Below, piece by piece: positions 34,643 to 43,166 of a stretch of DNA of 64,000 bases. Position 1 is the stretch's first letter. Each line of letters begins with the position of its first letter. The notes beneath the pieces are model-generated. The model saw only the letters and a list, made by a program, of their open reading frames with translations. It ran no database searches and had not been told where the DNA came from. Origin of the DNA: Micromonospora violae (GTDB taxonomy: Bacteria > Actinomycetota > Actinomycetes > Mycobacteriales > Micromonosporaceae); NCBI RefSeq assembly GCF_004217135.1, contig NZ_SHKK01000001.1:3596001-3660000 (forward strand), read 5' to 3'. Position numbers and translations under genes: made by a program.

Positions 34643-34648
34643 TACGGT
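34643..34648 (+). promoter_or_regulatory. Leaderless -10 box TACGGT
   Basis: TACGGT ends 7 bp before the ATG of the serine hydrolase gene, giving a probable leaderless transcript. Confidence 0.5.
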
Positions 34649-34655
34649 CACCGGC

Positions 34656-35504
34656 ATGACCTGGGATGATCTCAACGCCCACCTGGACCGGGTGCCCGGC
34701 ACCGTCTCCGCGTACGTGGGGCGGCTCGACGCGCCCCCGACCTGGACCCGCCACCCGCACGCCGCCCACTACGCCGCGAGCACCATGAAGGTGGCGGTGC
34801 TCGCCGCGCTGCACCGCGCCGCCGAGGCCGGCGCCCTGGACCTGGACGCCCCGGTCCCGGTCGTCAACGACTTCGACTCCGCCCAGCCGGGCGCACCCCG
34901 CTTCGCCTGCGCGCAGCACTACGACAACGACGACGCCGTGTGGGACCGCCTCGGCGGCACCGCGTCGCTGCGCTGGCTGGCCGACCGGATGATCGTGCGT
35001 TCCAGCAACCTCGCGACCAACCTGGTCATCGGCACCGTCGGACTGCCCGCGGTCGCCGAGGTCTGGGCACTCGCCGGGGCCCGCACCAGCGTCACCGGCC
35101 GCGGCATCGAGGACTTCGCCGCCCGCGACGCCGGTATCACCAACACCGTCACCGCCGCCGACCTGGCCACCCTGCTCGGCGCGTTGGCCACCGGGGCCAC
35201 CACCCCCGGCCCGCTCGCCTCGCCAGCCGCCTGCACCACCATGCTGGACGTCCTGCTCGCCCAGGAGCACCGCGACGACCTCGCCGCCGGCCTCCCCGAG
35301 GGCACCCGCATCGCCCACAAGAACGGTTGGGTCCGCGGCGTCCGCCACGGCGCCGGCGTGGTCCTGCCCGACGACGCCCCGCCGTACCTGATCGCCGTCT
35401 GCACCACCACCGACCTGGACGGCAGCGACGAGGTGGAGGACGACGCCTGTCTGCTGCTCGCGCACATCTCGGCGCAGGTCTGGGCCGCCCGCCACCAACT
35501 CTGA
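34656..35504 (+). CDS. Class A beta-lactamase-like serine hydrolase
   Basis: A 282-residue penicillin-recognising serine enzyme fold. Nucleophile motif is STMK (Ser42, Lys45), the second motif SSN is in MIVRSSNLATN, and the KTG position reads HKNG. The Ser-x-x-Lys and S-x-N match class A beta-lactamases, but there is no signal peptide and no E166-type Omega loop that I can recognise, so a cytosolic esterase or peptidase is likelier than drug resistance. It lies alone between typA and the phosphatase. Confidence 0.83.
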   Translation: MTWDDLNAHLDRVPGTVSAYVGRLDAPPTWTRHPHAAHYAASTMKVAVLAALHRAAEAGALDLDAPVPVVNDFDSAQPGAPRFACAQHYDNDDAVWDRLGGTASLRWLADRMIVRSSNLATNLVIGTVGLPAVAEVWALAGARTSVTGRGIEDFAARDAGITNTVTAADLATLLGALATGATTPGPLASPAACTTMLDVLLAQEHRDDLAAGLPEGTRIAHKNGWVRGVRHGAGVVLPDDAPPYLIAVCTTTDLDGSDEVEDDACLLLAHISAQVWAARHQL

Positions 35505-35583
35505 CGCCACCGCCCGACTAGGGGCCTGGCCCTCCGACTCAGCAAGCCGCTGCCGACCGTCACGGCCAGCGCCGGTGCACCGG

Positions 35584-36381
35584 TCACTCCAGCAGCTGCG
35601 CCCGCAGTGCCCTGAGGTCGGAGTCGGTGAGCCCCAGCCCGTCGCGCAGGTACGCGTCGAACGAGCCGTGCACCCGACGCACCTCGGCGTAACCGGCGTC
35701 GAGGTACTCGGGGCGAACCTCCAGCACCGGCAGCACCGCGTCGACGTCCAGCCCGGGACTGCGCCGACGCATCGCCTCGACGATCACCGCCCGCAGGCTG
35801 TCGGTCATCTCGTTGTTGCGCAGGTAGTCGGCGCGGATCGCCGCCTCGTCCACCCCGAGCGCCGTCAACAGGATGACGGTCAGCCAACCGGTGCGGTCCT
35901 TGCCGGCCGAGCAGTGGTAGAGCAGCGGCAGGTTCTCCGGCTGGGCCGCCAACCGCACCGCCTCGGCGAAACCGACCCGCGCCGACTCACCCGTGACGAA
36001 CCAACGGTAGATCGCCGCCATCGCCCCCGCCGTGCCCCGCCGGGCCAGCTCCGCGTACGCGTCCAGGTCGTGACCGAGCAGCACCGCCGCCACGTACGTG
36101 AAGACCGGGTGCGCCGGGTCGTGCACCGGCAGGCGCACCACCCGTGGCTCACCGGGGAGCCGGTCCTGCGGGGCGACCGTGATCTCCGTGGCGTCGCGCA
36201 GATCCAGCACGCACGCCGGCCCCACCTTCGCCAGCACCGGTAGGTCCTCGTCGGTCAACCGGCCCAACGCCGGAGTGCGGATCAACTGCCCGAGGCGTAC
36301 CCGCCGCCCGTCCGCGCCCACGAGCCCACCCAGGTCACGCGCGTTCGGTGCACCCACCAGCCCCCAGCCCTGCCCGGTCAT
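35584..36381 (-). CDS. Tyrosine-protein phosphatase (DSP/Y_phosphatase3 type)
   Basis: A 265-residue phosphatase with the Cys-x5-Arg signature HCSAGKDRTGW (Cys157, Arg163) and N-terminal NARDLGGL, which places it in the family of mycobacterial PtpB and bacterial inositol/tyrosine phosphatases. The general acid is likely in the loop before residue 130. ATG has GGAGGGGAG upstream. It is divergent from the dipeptide epimerase with only 44 bp between the starts. Possible substrates are phosphotyrosine or phosphoinositides; not decided by sequence. Confidence 0.9.
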   Translation of the reverse strand: MTGQGWGLVGAPNARDLGGLVGADGRRVRLGQLIRTPALGRLTDEDLPVLAKVGPACVLDLRDATEITVAPQDRLPGEPRVVRLPVHDPAHPVFTYVAAVLLGHDLDAYAELARRGTAGAMAAIYRWFVTGESARVGFAEAVRLAAQPENLPLLYHCSAGKDRTGWLTVILLTALGVDEAAIRADYLRNNEMTDSLRAVIVEAMRRRSPGLDVDAVLPVLEVRPEYLDAGYAEVRRVHGSFDAYLRDGLGLTDSDLRALRAQLLE

Positions 36382-36412
36382 CCGGTCTCCCCTCCCACGG
36401 TGAACCTCCGTA

Positions 36413-36418
36413 TAGGGT
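36413..36418 (+). promoter_or_regulatory. Leaderless -10 box TAGGGT
   Basis: TAGGGT ends 7 bp before the ATG of the dipeptide epimerase gene. Confidence 0.5.
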
Positions 36419-36425
36419 GCCCCAC

Positions 36426-37523
36426 ATGACGATCTCGGCGGTACGCACCCACCAGGTTTCCGCCCCCTTACACACCCCGTTCGTCACCGCACTGCGCCGT
36501 ACCACCACAGTGGACACCCTGGTGGTCGAAATCGTCGACAGCGACGGCCGATCCGGCTTCGGCGAGGCGCCTCAGGTCTGGCAGGTCACCGGCGCGTCGG
36601 TCGCCGGCGCGCAGGCGTGCGTCCGCGAACTGCTCGGCCCACAGCTGATCGGCCGCGACCCGGACGACCTGGTGGCCCGCTGCGCCGAGGTGCAGCGCGC
36701 GGTGGTCGGCAACGAGGCCGCGAAGGCGGCGGTGGACGTCGCCCTGCACGACCTCGCGGCCCGACGGCTGGGCGTACCCCTGGTGCGGTTGCTCGGGGGC
36801 ACCAGGCTGCGGGTGCCGACGGACGTCACACTCGCGGCGGGCGACGCCGTGGATCTGGCGGCCACGGCACGGCAGCGGCAGGCCGACGGCTTCGGCGTGC
36901 TCAAGGTGAAGGTTGGCACCGACGCGGCCGGCGACCTGGACCGGGTGCGCGCGGTACGGGCGGCCGTCGGCCCCGGCACCCGGGTCCGGCTGGACGCCAA
37001 CCAGGGCTGGACGCCCCGGGAGGCGGTCCGAGTGATCCGGGGCATCGAGGACGCCGGGCTCGACGTGGAGCTGGTCGAACAGCCGGTGGCCCGCTGGGAC
37101 CTGGACGGGCTGGCCTGGGTCAGCGACCGGGTGTCGGTGCCGATCCTGGCCGACGAGGCGGTCTTCGGGGTCCGCGACCTGGTGGAGGTGATCCGTCGTC
37201 GGGCCGCCGACCTGGTCAACGTCAAGCTGGCCAAGTGCGGTGGGCTGCATCCGGCCCGCACCCTCCTCGACCTGGCCACCGCCCACGGGCTCGGCACGGT
37301 GGTCGGTTCGATGATGGAGAGCCAGGTCGGCATCGGGGCGGCGGCGAGCCTGGTCGCCGCGTACGGCACCACCGCGGTCGCCGACCTGGACGCCGCCTGG
37401 TGGCTGGCCTGGTCACCGGTGCAGGGCGGCATTCGCTACGACGGGGCGACCGTGGTGCTGCCGGATGCCCCTGGCCTGGGCATCTCCGGCCTGACTGAAG
37501 CAAAAGTGCAGACCCGCGGTTGA
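36426..37523 (+). CDS. L-Ala-D/L-Glu epimerase-like enzyme (enolase superfamily, YkfB type)
   Basis: A 365-residue enolase-superfamily protein of the dipeptide epimerase branch, which converts L-Ala-D-Glu from murein to L-Ala-L-Glu. Catalytic Lys residues are in FGVLKVKVG (the KxK motif) and VNVKLAKCGG; metal ligands are in RLDANQGW, VELVEQPV and ILADEAVF. The stop overlaps the first ATG of the next gene by one base. Beside an NlpC/P60 peptidase it mirrors ykfB-ykfC of Bacillus, so cell-wall peptide recycling is the likely role. Confidence 0.9.
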   Translation: MTISAVRTHQVSAPLHTPFVTALRRTTTVDTLVVEIVDSDGRSGFGEAPQVWQVTGASVAGAQACVRELLGPQLIGRDPDDLVARCAEVQRAVVGNEAAKAAVDVALHDLAARRLGVPLVRLLGGTRLRVPTDVTLAAGDAVDLAATARQRQADGFGVLKVKVGTDAAGDLDRVRAVRAAVGPGTRVRLDANQGWTPREAVRVIRGIEDAGLDVELVEQPVARWDLDGLAWVSDRVSVPILADEAVFGVRDLVEVIRRRAADLVNVKLAKCGGLHPARTLLDLATAHGLGTVVGSMMESQVGIGAAASLVAAYGTTAVADLDAAWWLAWSPVQGGIRYDGATVVLPDAPGLGISGLTEAKVQTRG

Positions 37524-37582
37524 TGCTCGTCGGTTTCTTTCATAGGGTTCCGCTGGACAGCCGGCACGATCTGGGGGTTGAC

Positions 37583-38539
37583 GTGGAGCTGCAACCGGGC
37601 CGCGAGGCCGTCATCCGGGTCGCCGTGGCGACGCTGTGGACCTCCCCCGAGGCGGTCCGCCCGGTCGACCGCCCAGCGCTGACCGCCGGCGCCGACATCC
37701 CCACCTGGGTCTCCGGCCTCGACACCGATCAGCAGGTCGGCGACTGCGTGCTGAGCCAACTCCTGCTCGGCGAACGGGTCCTGGTCAGCGAGCTACGCCC
37801 CGACGGCTGGGCCCGGGTCGTCGCCGTCGAACAACCGGCCGCCAAGCTGGACCCCCGCGGCTACCCGGGCTGGCTCCCCGCCGAGCAGTTGGCGGTGCTC
37901 GACCCGACCCACACCAGCACCGACGACGCCCTGGTGGTGGACGCCACGGTCACCGGGCTGCACGCCGCCCCGAACGGACCGGTGGTCCTGCCTGGCGTCG
38001 TCGTCGGCACCCGCCTCGTCCCGGCCGGTTCCGCGCACGACGGCTGGCGGCCGGTGCACGTCCCCGGTCGGTCCACGCCGCTCTGGCTACCCGACGCCCA
38101 CCTGGTTTCGGCGTCGGCCGCGTCGCCGAGCGCCGAGCAGGCGCTCGCGGTGGCACAGCGGCTGCTGGACGTCGTCTACATCTGGGGCGGTCTCTCCGCG
38201 CACGGCATCGACTGCTCGGGGCTGGTGCATCTGGCCTGGCGCCGGTTCGGGGTGCTGCTCCCCCGCGACGCCGACGACCAGGCCGTGGCCACCACCCCAC
38301 TGCCGTTGGGCGCGGAACGCCCCGGCGATCTCTACTTCTTCGCCCGACCCGGCCGCAAGATCCACCACATCGGCATCGTCACGGCCACCCCCGGCGACGA
38401 TGGCGAGCGCCGGATGCTGCACGCCTGCTACCGGCGGCGGCGGGTCATCGAGGAGCCGCTGCCGGACGACCGGACGGCAACCCTGGTGGGTGCCCACCGG
38501 GTCGCACCGGCCGGGCGCGCGCCCGCACCCGGCCGGTGA
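37583..38539 (+). CDS. NlpC/P60 family peptidase with SH3 domains (YkfC type)
   Basis: A 318-residue cysteine peptidase. Two SH3b-like domains cover about residues 8-180 (VLVSELRPDGWARVV is typical), followed by NlpC/P60 with catalytic Cys in GIDCSGLVHLAWRRFG and His in KIHHIGIVTA. No signal peptide is seen, matching cytosolic YkfC, which cleaves gamma-D-Glu-diamino acid bonds in murein peptides. GTG at 37583 has GGGGG 5 nt upstream; an ATG at 37523, overlapping the epimerase stop, is the alternative. It forms an operon with the epimerase. Confidence 0.88.
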   Translation: MELQPGREAVIRVAVATLWTSPEAVRPVDRPALTAGADIPTWVSGLDTDQQVGDCVLSQLLLGERVLVSELRPDGWARVVAVEQPAAKLDPRGYPGWLPAEQLAVLDPTHTSTDDALVVDATVTGLHAAPNGPVVLPGVVVGTRLVPAGSAHDGWRPVHVPGRSTPLWLPDAHLVSASAASPSAEQALAVAQRLLDVVYIWGGLSAHGIDCSGLVHLAWRRFGVLLPRDADDQAVATTPLPLGAERPGDLYFFARPGRKIHHIGIVTATPGDDGERRMLHACYRRRRVIEEPLPDDRTATLVGAHRVAPAGRAPAPGR

Positions 38540-38543
38540 CCGG

Positions 38544-39542
38544 TCAGCGTCGCGCGTCGGCCAACTCGCGACGCCGGTCCCGGGAGGACTTGATCAGGCT
38601 GGCGGCCGTGGCGACGCCCAGGGTGCCGATGATGACCAGCAGCGACAGCCAGATCGGGATGTGCGGCGCCCAACCGACGTGCTCGCCACCGTTGATGAAC
38701 GGCAGGTTGTTGTCGGCCAACGCCTCCAGCACCAACTTGACCCCGATGAAGCCGAGCACGACGGCCAGGCCGTAGCTCAGGTAGATCAGCCGGTCGAGCA
38801 GGCCACCGAGCAGGAAGTAGAGCTGACGAAGGCCCATCAGCGCGAAGACGTTCGCGGTGAAGACGAGGTACGGCTCCTGGGTGATGCCGAAGATCGCCGG
38901 GATCGAGTCCAGTGCGAAGATCAGGTCCGTGGTGCCGATGGCGATCATCACGATCAGCATCGGGGTGAACAGCCGCCGACCGGCCGCGTGGGTGGTGAGC
39001 TTCGCGCCGTCGTAGTCCTTGGAGATCGGCAGCGCCTTGCGGCTCCACCGGATCAGCACGTTCTCGGAGAACTCGTCCTCGTCCGGCTCGCCCTGCCGGG
39101 CCAGGTTCACCGCCGTGTAGATCAGGAACGCGCCGAAGATGTAGAAAACCCAGGAGAACTGCGTGATCAGCGCCGCACCCGCGGCGATGAACCCGCCCCG
39201 CATCACCAGCGCCAGCACGATGCCGACGAGCAGCACCTTCTGCTGGTACTGCCGAGGCACCCCGAAGCGGGCCATGATGATCACGAAGACGAACAGGTTG
39301 TCCACCGAGAGGCTGTACTCGGTGAGCCAGCCGGTGTAGAACTGGCCGGCCGCGCTGGCCCCGGAGGCCAGCCAGACCCCCACGCCGAAGATCAGGGCGA
39401 GACCGACGTAGAAGGCGACCCAGAGGCTCGACTCGCGCACACTGGGCTCGTGCGGGCGCCGACCGATGATCAACAGGTCGACGAGCAGGACCACAGTCAG
39501 GGCGACGAGCGTCCCCGCCCACACCAATCCGGACACGTCCAA
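38544..39542 (-). CDS. terC: TerC-family membrane protein, Mn-riboswitch controlled
   Basis: A 332-residue protein with eight or nine membrane helices and the TerC signatures EYSLSVDNLFVF and FALDSIPAIFG, whose Asp residues are thought to bind metal. Several TerC homologues export Mn2+ or load it onto secreted enzymes. The best start is a TTG at 39542 with GGAGG 8 nt upstream; an ATG 7 nt earlier is out of frame and a GTG two codons in is possible. A yybP-ykoY element in its leader supports a manganese role. Confidence 0.92.
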   Translation of the reverse strand: MDVSGLVWAGTLVALTVVLLVDLLIIGRRPHEPSVRESSLWVAFYVGLALIFGVGVWLASGASAAGQFYTGWLTEYSLSVDNLFVFVIIMARFGVPRQYQQKVLLVGIVLALVMRGGFIAAGAALITQFSWVFYIFGAFLIYTAVNLARQGEPDEDEFSENVLIRWSRKALPISKDYDGAKLTTHAAGRRLFTPMLIVMIAIGTTDLIFALDSIPAIFGITQEPYLVFTANVFALMGLRQLYFLLGGLLDRLIYLSYGLAVVLGFIGVKLVLEALADNNLPFINGGEHVGWAPHIPIWLSLLVIIGTLGVATAASLIKSSRDRRRELADARR

Positions 39543-39629
39543 CGTTCATTCCTCCGGCAGACACGCGGCGTCGGGCACACCGTACGCCCCCGTGCGGGCC
39601 GGTGTGCCGTGTCGCTCACTCTGGTGACT

Positions 39630-39755
39630 GTCGGAGGTCTCTTCCGCCGTCGCCCCACAGCGGGGCGACGACCTACGGGGCCGGGTCGGGCCGCCGTGGT
39701 TCCGGCGATCGACCGTGCTGACGACTCCGTTGCGGGGGAATACTCCCCTCCTCGG
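39630..39755 (-). promoter_or_regulatory. yybP-ykoY manganese riboswitch upstream of terC
   Basis: On the minus strand the conserved pieces occur in order: GAGGAGGGGAGTA (39741-39753), GTCGTCA (about 39718-39724), a GC-rich P4-type arm, and AGAGACCTCCGA (about 39631-39642). GGAGG at the 5' end can pair with CCTCC at the 3' end as P1. The spacing and motifs match the published Mn2+-sensing yybP-ykoY aptamer. About 90 nt separate it from the terC start and hold a strong hairpin near 39560-39600 that may be the expression platform. Confidence 0.85.
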
Positions 39756-39835
39756 TGACCATTGTTGCCCACCACGGCGCGTGATCACACCCCGGGCCGC
39801 CGGTGGTGCTGCCCACCCGCTCGGACGTCACACCG

Positions 39836-39851
39836 CCTAGGGTTTCCTAGG
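39836..39851. other. CCTAGG-GTTT-CCTAGG inverted repeat
   Basis: A 6-bp dyad with a 4-nt loop, 4 bp past the nadR stop and upstream of the terC promoter region. It may be a weak nadR terminator or a protein site; no proof either way. Confidence 0.35.
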
Positions 39852-39854
39852 AGG

Positions 39855-40976
39855 CTAGTGCGGGTCGGGTGCGACGATCGGGTCGGTGAGCGACCAGCCC
39901 GCGGCGAGCAGGTCGTCGCAGGCCCGCACCGCCCGGGCCAACCGCTCGGCATGCGAACCTCGCAGCTCCACCACCGGGACCCCGCACCCCGCCAGCTCGG
40001 CCCGGAACCGCTCGGTCATCCAGGCCCGCAGGTGCTCACCGTCACGCAGCCCGTCATCGTCGAACGGCACCTCCCGGTGATCCGTCAGCAGATACAGTGC
40101 CGGCCGGCGAGCCGCCGCCCGCACCTCCTCCGACGCGCTGCCCAGGTAACGCTCCTCCCACACCGCCGTCGCCCGGGCGTCGGTGTCGCAGAGCAGCAAC
40201 GGCCCGCTCGTCCGGGCTGCCGCGTCCTCCGCCGCCTGCTGCTCGCGGACCACAGCGCGGAAGTCGTCCCGGTCCCAGGTGACGTCGAAGACGGTCGCCT
40301 CCCGGGATCGCTCGCGCAACCGGGCCAGCTTGCGAGCGGTCAACTCCCGGCCGTACTCCGGCACCCAGGACGTGCCGTAGTGCCCGGCGAGCGCCGCCGC
40401 CATCGTCGTGGTCCCGGTCGACTCGGCCCCGACCACCACCACCCGCCGGACGAACCACGCCCGCACCGGCGGGCTCAGCCACCGCCAGTGACCCGCCGGG
40501 TCCGCGCGCACGGCCGTCCCGGACACCGGCACGGCCCGCCGATCCAGATCCACCGACACGGGTACGGCATCGAAGCGGCGCGCCAGCTCAGCGCCGTACG
40601 CCTCGGAGGAGAAGACCGCGTCCACCGGCCTCGCCCCGACCGCCTCGCGGAACACCGCGCAGTGCGCGTCCCAGACGGCCGGATCGGCGTAGTCCACCGG
40701 GTGGTCGTCGTACCGGCCGACGAACCGGACCCACGGCGTGTCCGCATGCACCTCCCGCAGCCAGTCGAGGCGCAGCGGGAGAGGGATGGACTCCCGACGC
40801 GAGGGCGCCACGACGACCGTCACCTCGGCGCACCGGGCCGCGGCGGCCCCGATCAGCGCGTGGTGCCCGGCGTGCGGTGGATAGAACTTGCCCACCACCA
40901 TCCCGTGCCCGAACTCCGCGTTCGAGCGCTCCGGTGCGCGGGGCGCCGGCGGACGGCCGGATGTCTCGCCGCTCAC
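39855..40976 (-). CDS. nadR: NadR-like NMN adenylyltransferase / nicotinamide riboside kinase
   Basis: A 373-residue bifunctional NAD salvage enzyme. The N-terminal nucleotidyltransferase has GKFYPPHAGHHALIG and a later SSEAYG; the C-terminal kinase starts at about residue 180 with VVVVGAESTGTTTMAAAL, where Thr occupies the Walker A Lys position. The E. coli repressor HTH domain is absent. GTG overlaps the pnuC stop as GTGA. With pnuC it forms a nicotinamide riboside uptake and conversion operon. Confidence 0.9.
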   Translation of the reverse strand: MSGETSGRPPAPRAPERSNAEFGHGMVVGKFYPPHAGHHALIGAAAARCAEVTVVVAPSRRESIPLPLRLDWLREVHADTPWVRFVGRYDDHPVDYADPAVWDAHCAVFREAVGARPVDAVFSSEAYGAELARRFDAVPVSVDLDRRAVPVSGTAVRADPAGHWRWLSPPVRAWFVRRVVVVGAESTGTTTMAAALAGHYGTSWVPEYGRELTARKLARLRERSREATVFDVTWDRDDFRAVVREQQAAEDAAARTSGPLLLCDTDARATAVWEERYLGSASEEVRAAARRPALYLLTDHREVPFDDDGLRDGEHLRAWMTERFRAELAGCGVPVVELRGSHAERLARAVRACDDLLAAGWSLTDPIVAPDPH

Positions 40977-41629
40977 GCGGTGACCCGGGCCGGACCGGGC
41001 GGGACCACGCTCGACCGGTCAGCCCGGCGCAGGTCGGCCCGCCAGGCCCGCAACCCGAGGACGCAGAGAGCGAGAAAGACCAGGTAGAGGGCGGCGGTCA
41101 GGTGCAGCCCCTTGTACGCGTACAACGGGATGTAGATGAGGTCGGCGGCGATCCAGAGCCACCAACTCTCCACCCGCTTGCGGGTCTGCCCGTACGTGGC
41201 CAGCAGGGACAACGCCGTGGTCAACGCGTCCGGCAGCGGCACGGTCGAGTCGGTGGCCCGGTCCAGCAGCACCCAGAGCCCGCCGGTGAGCAGCGCCCCG
41301 GCGGCGGCCAGCGCCAGCCACTCCCGTCGCCCCGTGCGGCTCACCGTGAGCCGGCTGCGCCGCTCGCCGCCGAACAGCCAGTGCCACCAGCCGTAGCAGC
41401 CCAGCGCGACGTAGACGACCTGGAGCCCCGCGTCGGCGTACAGCCCGGCGGTCCAGAACAGCAGCATGAGCAGCAGCACGTTGGCGATGCCGATCGGCCA
41501 GTTGGCGATCTTTTGCCGGGCCACCAGCCAGACGTTGAGCACGCCGGTCGCGAACCCCAACAGCTCCGCCCAGGTGGTGCCGGTACCGGCCACCTCGAAC
41601 GCGGTGCCGGTGAGCCAGTCAATGATCAT
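40973..41629 (-). CDS. pnuC: Nicotinamide riboside transporter PnuC
   Basis: A 218-residue membrane protein with seven predicted helices. Family features are the start region TWAELLGFATGVLNVWLV, the substrate-site WPIGIANVLLL, and WLWIAADLIYIPLYAYKGLHLTA spread over the last helices with the conserved W-x3-D. PnuC imports nicotinamide riboside by facilitated diffusion, trapped by phosphorylation by the NadR kinase encoded next. It is divergent from the ABM gene with 82 bp between. Confidence 0.93.
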   Translation of the reverse strand: MIIDWLTGTAFEVAGTGTTWAELLGFATGVLNVWLVARQKIANWPIGIANVLLLMLLFWTAGLYADAGLQVVYVALGCYGWWHWLFGGERRSRLTVSRTGRREWLALAAAGALLTGGLWVLLDRATDSTVPLPDALTTALSLLATYGQTRKRVESWWLWIAADLIYIPLYAYKGLHLTAALYLVFLALCVLGLRAWRADLRRADRSSVVPPGPARVTA

Positions 41630-41711
41630 GAAGCCACCCTAGGTGCCTCGCCGTCGGCGGAACAGGCCCCTCGACACCGACTGCCCGGAACGCCGTGGCA
41701 GGCTGTCCGAC

Positions 41712-42005
41712 ATGGTGCTTGAAGTCGCGCTGATCGACGTACTACCCGGACACGAGGACGCGTTCGCCGCCGCGTACGCCGAGGGTCACCCGGTGCTCGC
41801 CGGCGCGACCGGCTGCCGGTCCGTGCGAATGACCCGAGGGATCGAGTCACCGAGCCGCTTCGTGCTGCTCGTCGAATGGGACTCGGTCGAGGCGCACGAG
41901 CAGAACTTCCGCGCCACCGAACGGTTCGAGCAGTGGCGGGCGCTGATCGGCCCCCACTTCGCCGGGCCGCCCGTGGTCGAACACTTCCTCGACGTACCGG
42001 CCTGA
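41712..42005 (+). CDS. Antibiotic biosynthesis monooxygenase (ABM) domain protein
   Basis: A 97-residue dimeric alpha-beta barrel. The start VLEVALIDVLPGHEDAFAAAY, the middle SPSRFVLLVEWDSVEAHEQN and the end FRATERFEQWRALIGPHF follow the ABM pattern seen in heme-degrading or quinone-forming monooxygenases and in many small enzymes of unknown substrate. No cofactor residue can be assigned. ATG at 41712 starts the domain. It is divergent from pnuC and convergent with the DUF5753 regulator. Confidence 0.85.
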   Translation: MVLEVALIDVLPGHEDAFAAAYAEGHPVLAGATGCRSVRMTRGIESPSRFVLLVEWDSVEAHEQNFRATERFEQWRALIGPHFAGPPVVEHFLDVPA

Positions 42006-42127
42006 GCCAAGCTGTCGTACCCCGCGGTTATCGTGCCGTCGCACGCGCCGGCCGCCGGTCCCGACGGGCTCGGGGGCGCCGGGCCCGGTGGCCGCGCGGG
42101 CGCGTCACCGTCGGCACCGGTCAACCG

Positions 42128-42985
42128 TCACTCGCCGACGCGACGGGCCAGCACGGTGACCGTCTCCTCCGGTGACAGCGCCGCGGCCAGCAGCGCCTCG
42201 GTCATCCGCTCATAGCGGTCGACGTCGAGCACGGTGGCCAGCCGGACGTCGGTGGTCAACGCTTCAAGCATCACCGTGCGCGGGTCCGCCGGGTCGGGAA
42301 AGGCATAACAGGAGTACGGGGTGAGCGGATGCAGCCCGCCACCGGCCGCCCCGCGGGGCAACAGCCGCACCGTGACGTGGGACAGCCCGGTCACGGCGAC
42401 CAGATGCCGCAGCTGTTCGCGCCAGACCGCCTCCGGCAGGTCACCCCTGTCGCAGACCGCCTCGGCGAGCACGGCGGTGTAGCGCGGCGGGTAGGCCCGC
42501 CGCAGCACCTCCTGCCGCAGCGCCCGGGCCCGCACCTCGGCCTCCACGTCGACCTCCGGCGTGAGCTGGGCGCTGGCCGTGACCAGTACCCGGGCGTACG
42601 CGGGCGTCTGGAGCAACCCCGGCACCACCGACGGCTGGTACTCGACGATGTCGGCGGCCCCCGCCTCCAACTCGGCGTAGGTGCGCTGCCGTTCGCTCAT
42701 CTCGCCCAGCGTCTTCCACCAGCCGCGACTGGTCGCCGCGTCCCGGGCGATGACGATCAGCGCCTCCCGGGCGGGCGTGGGCACCTTGTAGACGTCCAGC
42801 AGGTCGAGCACGTCGGCGAGGTCCGGACGACTCTGACCCAGCTCGATGCGGGACAGCTTCGACGTCGAGGCCCAACCCAACCGGTCGCAGACCTGCTCCA
42901 GGGTCAGCGACTCGCGCCGACGGAGCTGGCGCAGCTCAGCGCCGAGACGTGCACGTCGAATGACAGGACTTGTTGGCAGCGGCAT
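42128..42985 (-). CDS. XRE-family regulator with DUF5753 domain
   Basis: A 285-residue actinobacterial regulator: N-terminal HTH (LGAELRQLRRRESLTLEQV, recognition part WASTSKLSRIELGQSRP) and C-terminal DUF5753 (YEPSV-like VEYQPSVVPGLLQTPAYARVL). Such proteins are usually paired with a small DUF397 protein in a toxin-antitoxin-like or developmental module; no DUF397 gene is visible on either side. ATG at 42985 has GGGGAGG 6 nt upstream. The open frame beyond it is not coding. Confidence 0.92.
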   Translation of the reverse strand: MPLPTSPVIRRARLGAELRQLRRRESLTLEQVCDRLGWASTSKLSRIELGQSRPDLADVLDLLDVYKVPTPAREALIVIARDAATSRGWWKTLGEMSERQRTYAELEAGAADIVEYQPSVVPGLLQTPAYARVLVTASAQLTPEVDVEAEVRARALRQEVLRRAYPPRYTAVLAEAVCDRGDLPEAVWREQLRHLVAVTGLSHVTVRLLPRGAAGGGLHPLTPYSCYAFPDPADPRTVMLEALTTDVRLATVLDVDRYERMTEALLAAALSPEETVTVLARRVGE

Positions 42986-43166
42986 CCCGGCCTCCCCACC
43001 GAGGGAGACTACGCAGGACGGTAACCCAGTGCAATAGTTCGCTCGCACACCGCAATCGAGGCATTCGGTGCCGCCACCCGGACGGGCCGGTCGTACGCCT
43101 CGTCGTGGCAGGTCAGCGGCGGTTGCCGGCCGGGCAGTCGGGCCTCCCGGCCGGCGCTGCGGGGTA

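Noticed and set aside
34656-35504. The beta-lactamase-fold protein as an antibiotic resistance gene
   Set aside because: No signal peptide and no clear Omega-loop Glu; the fold alone does not show lactamase activity.
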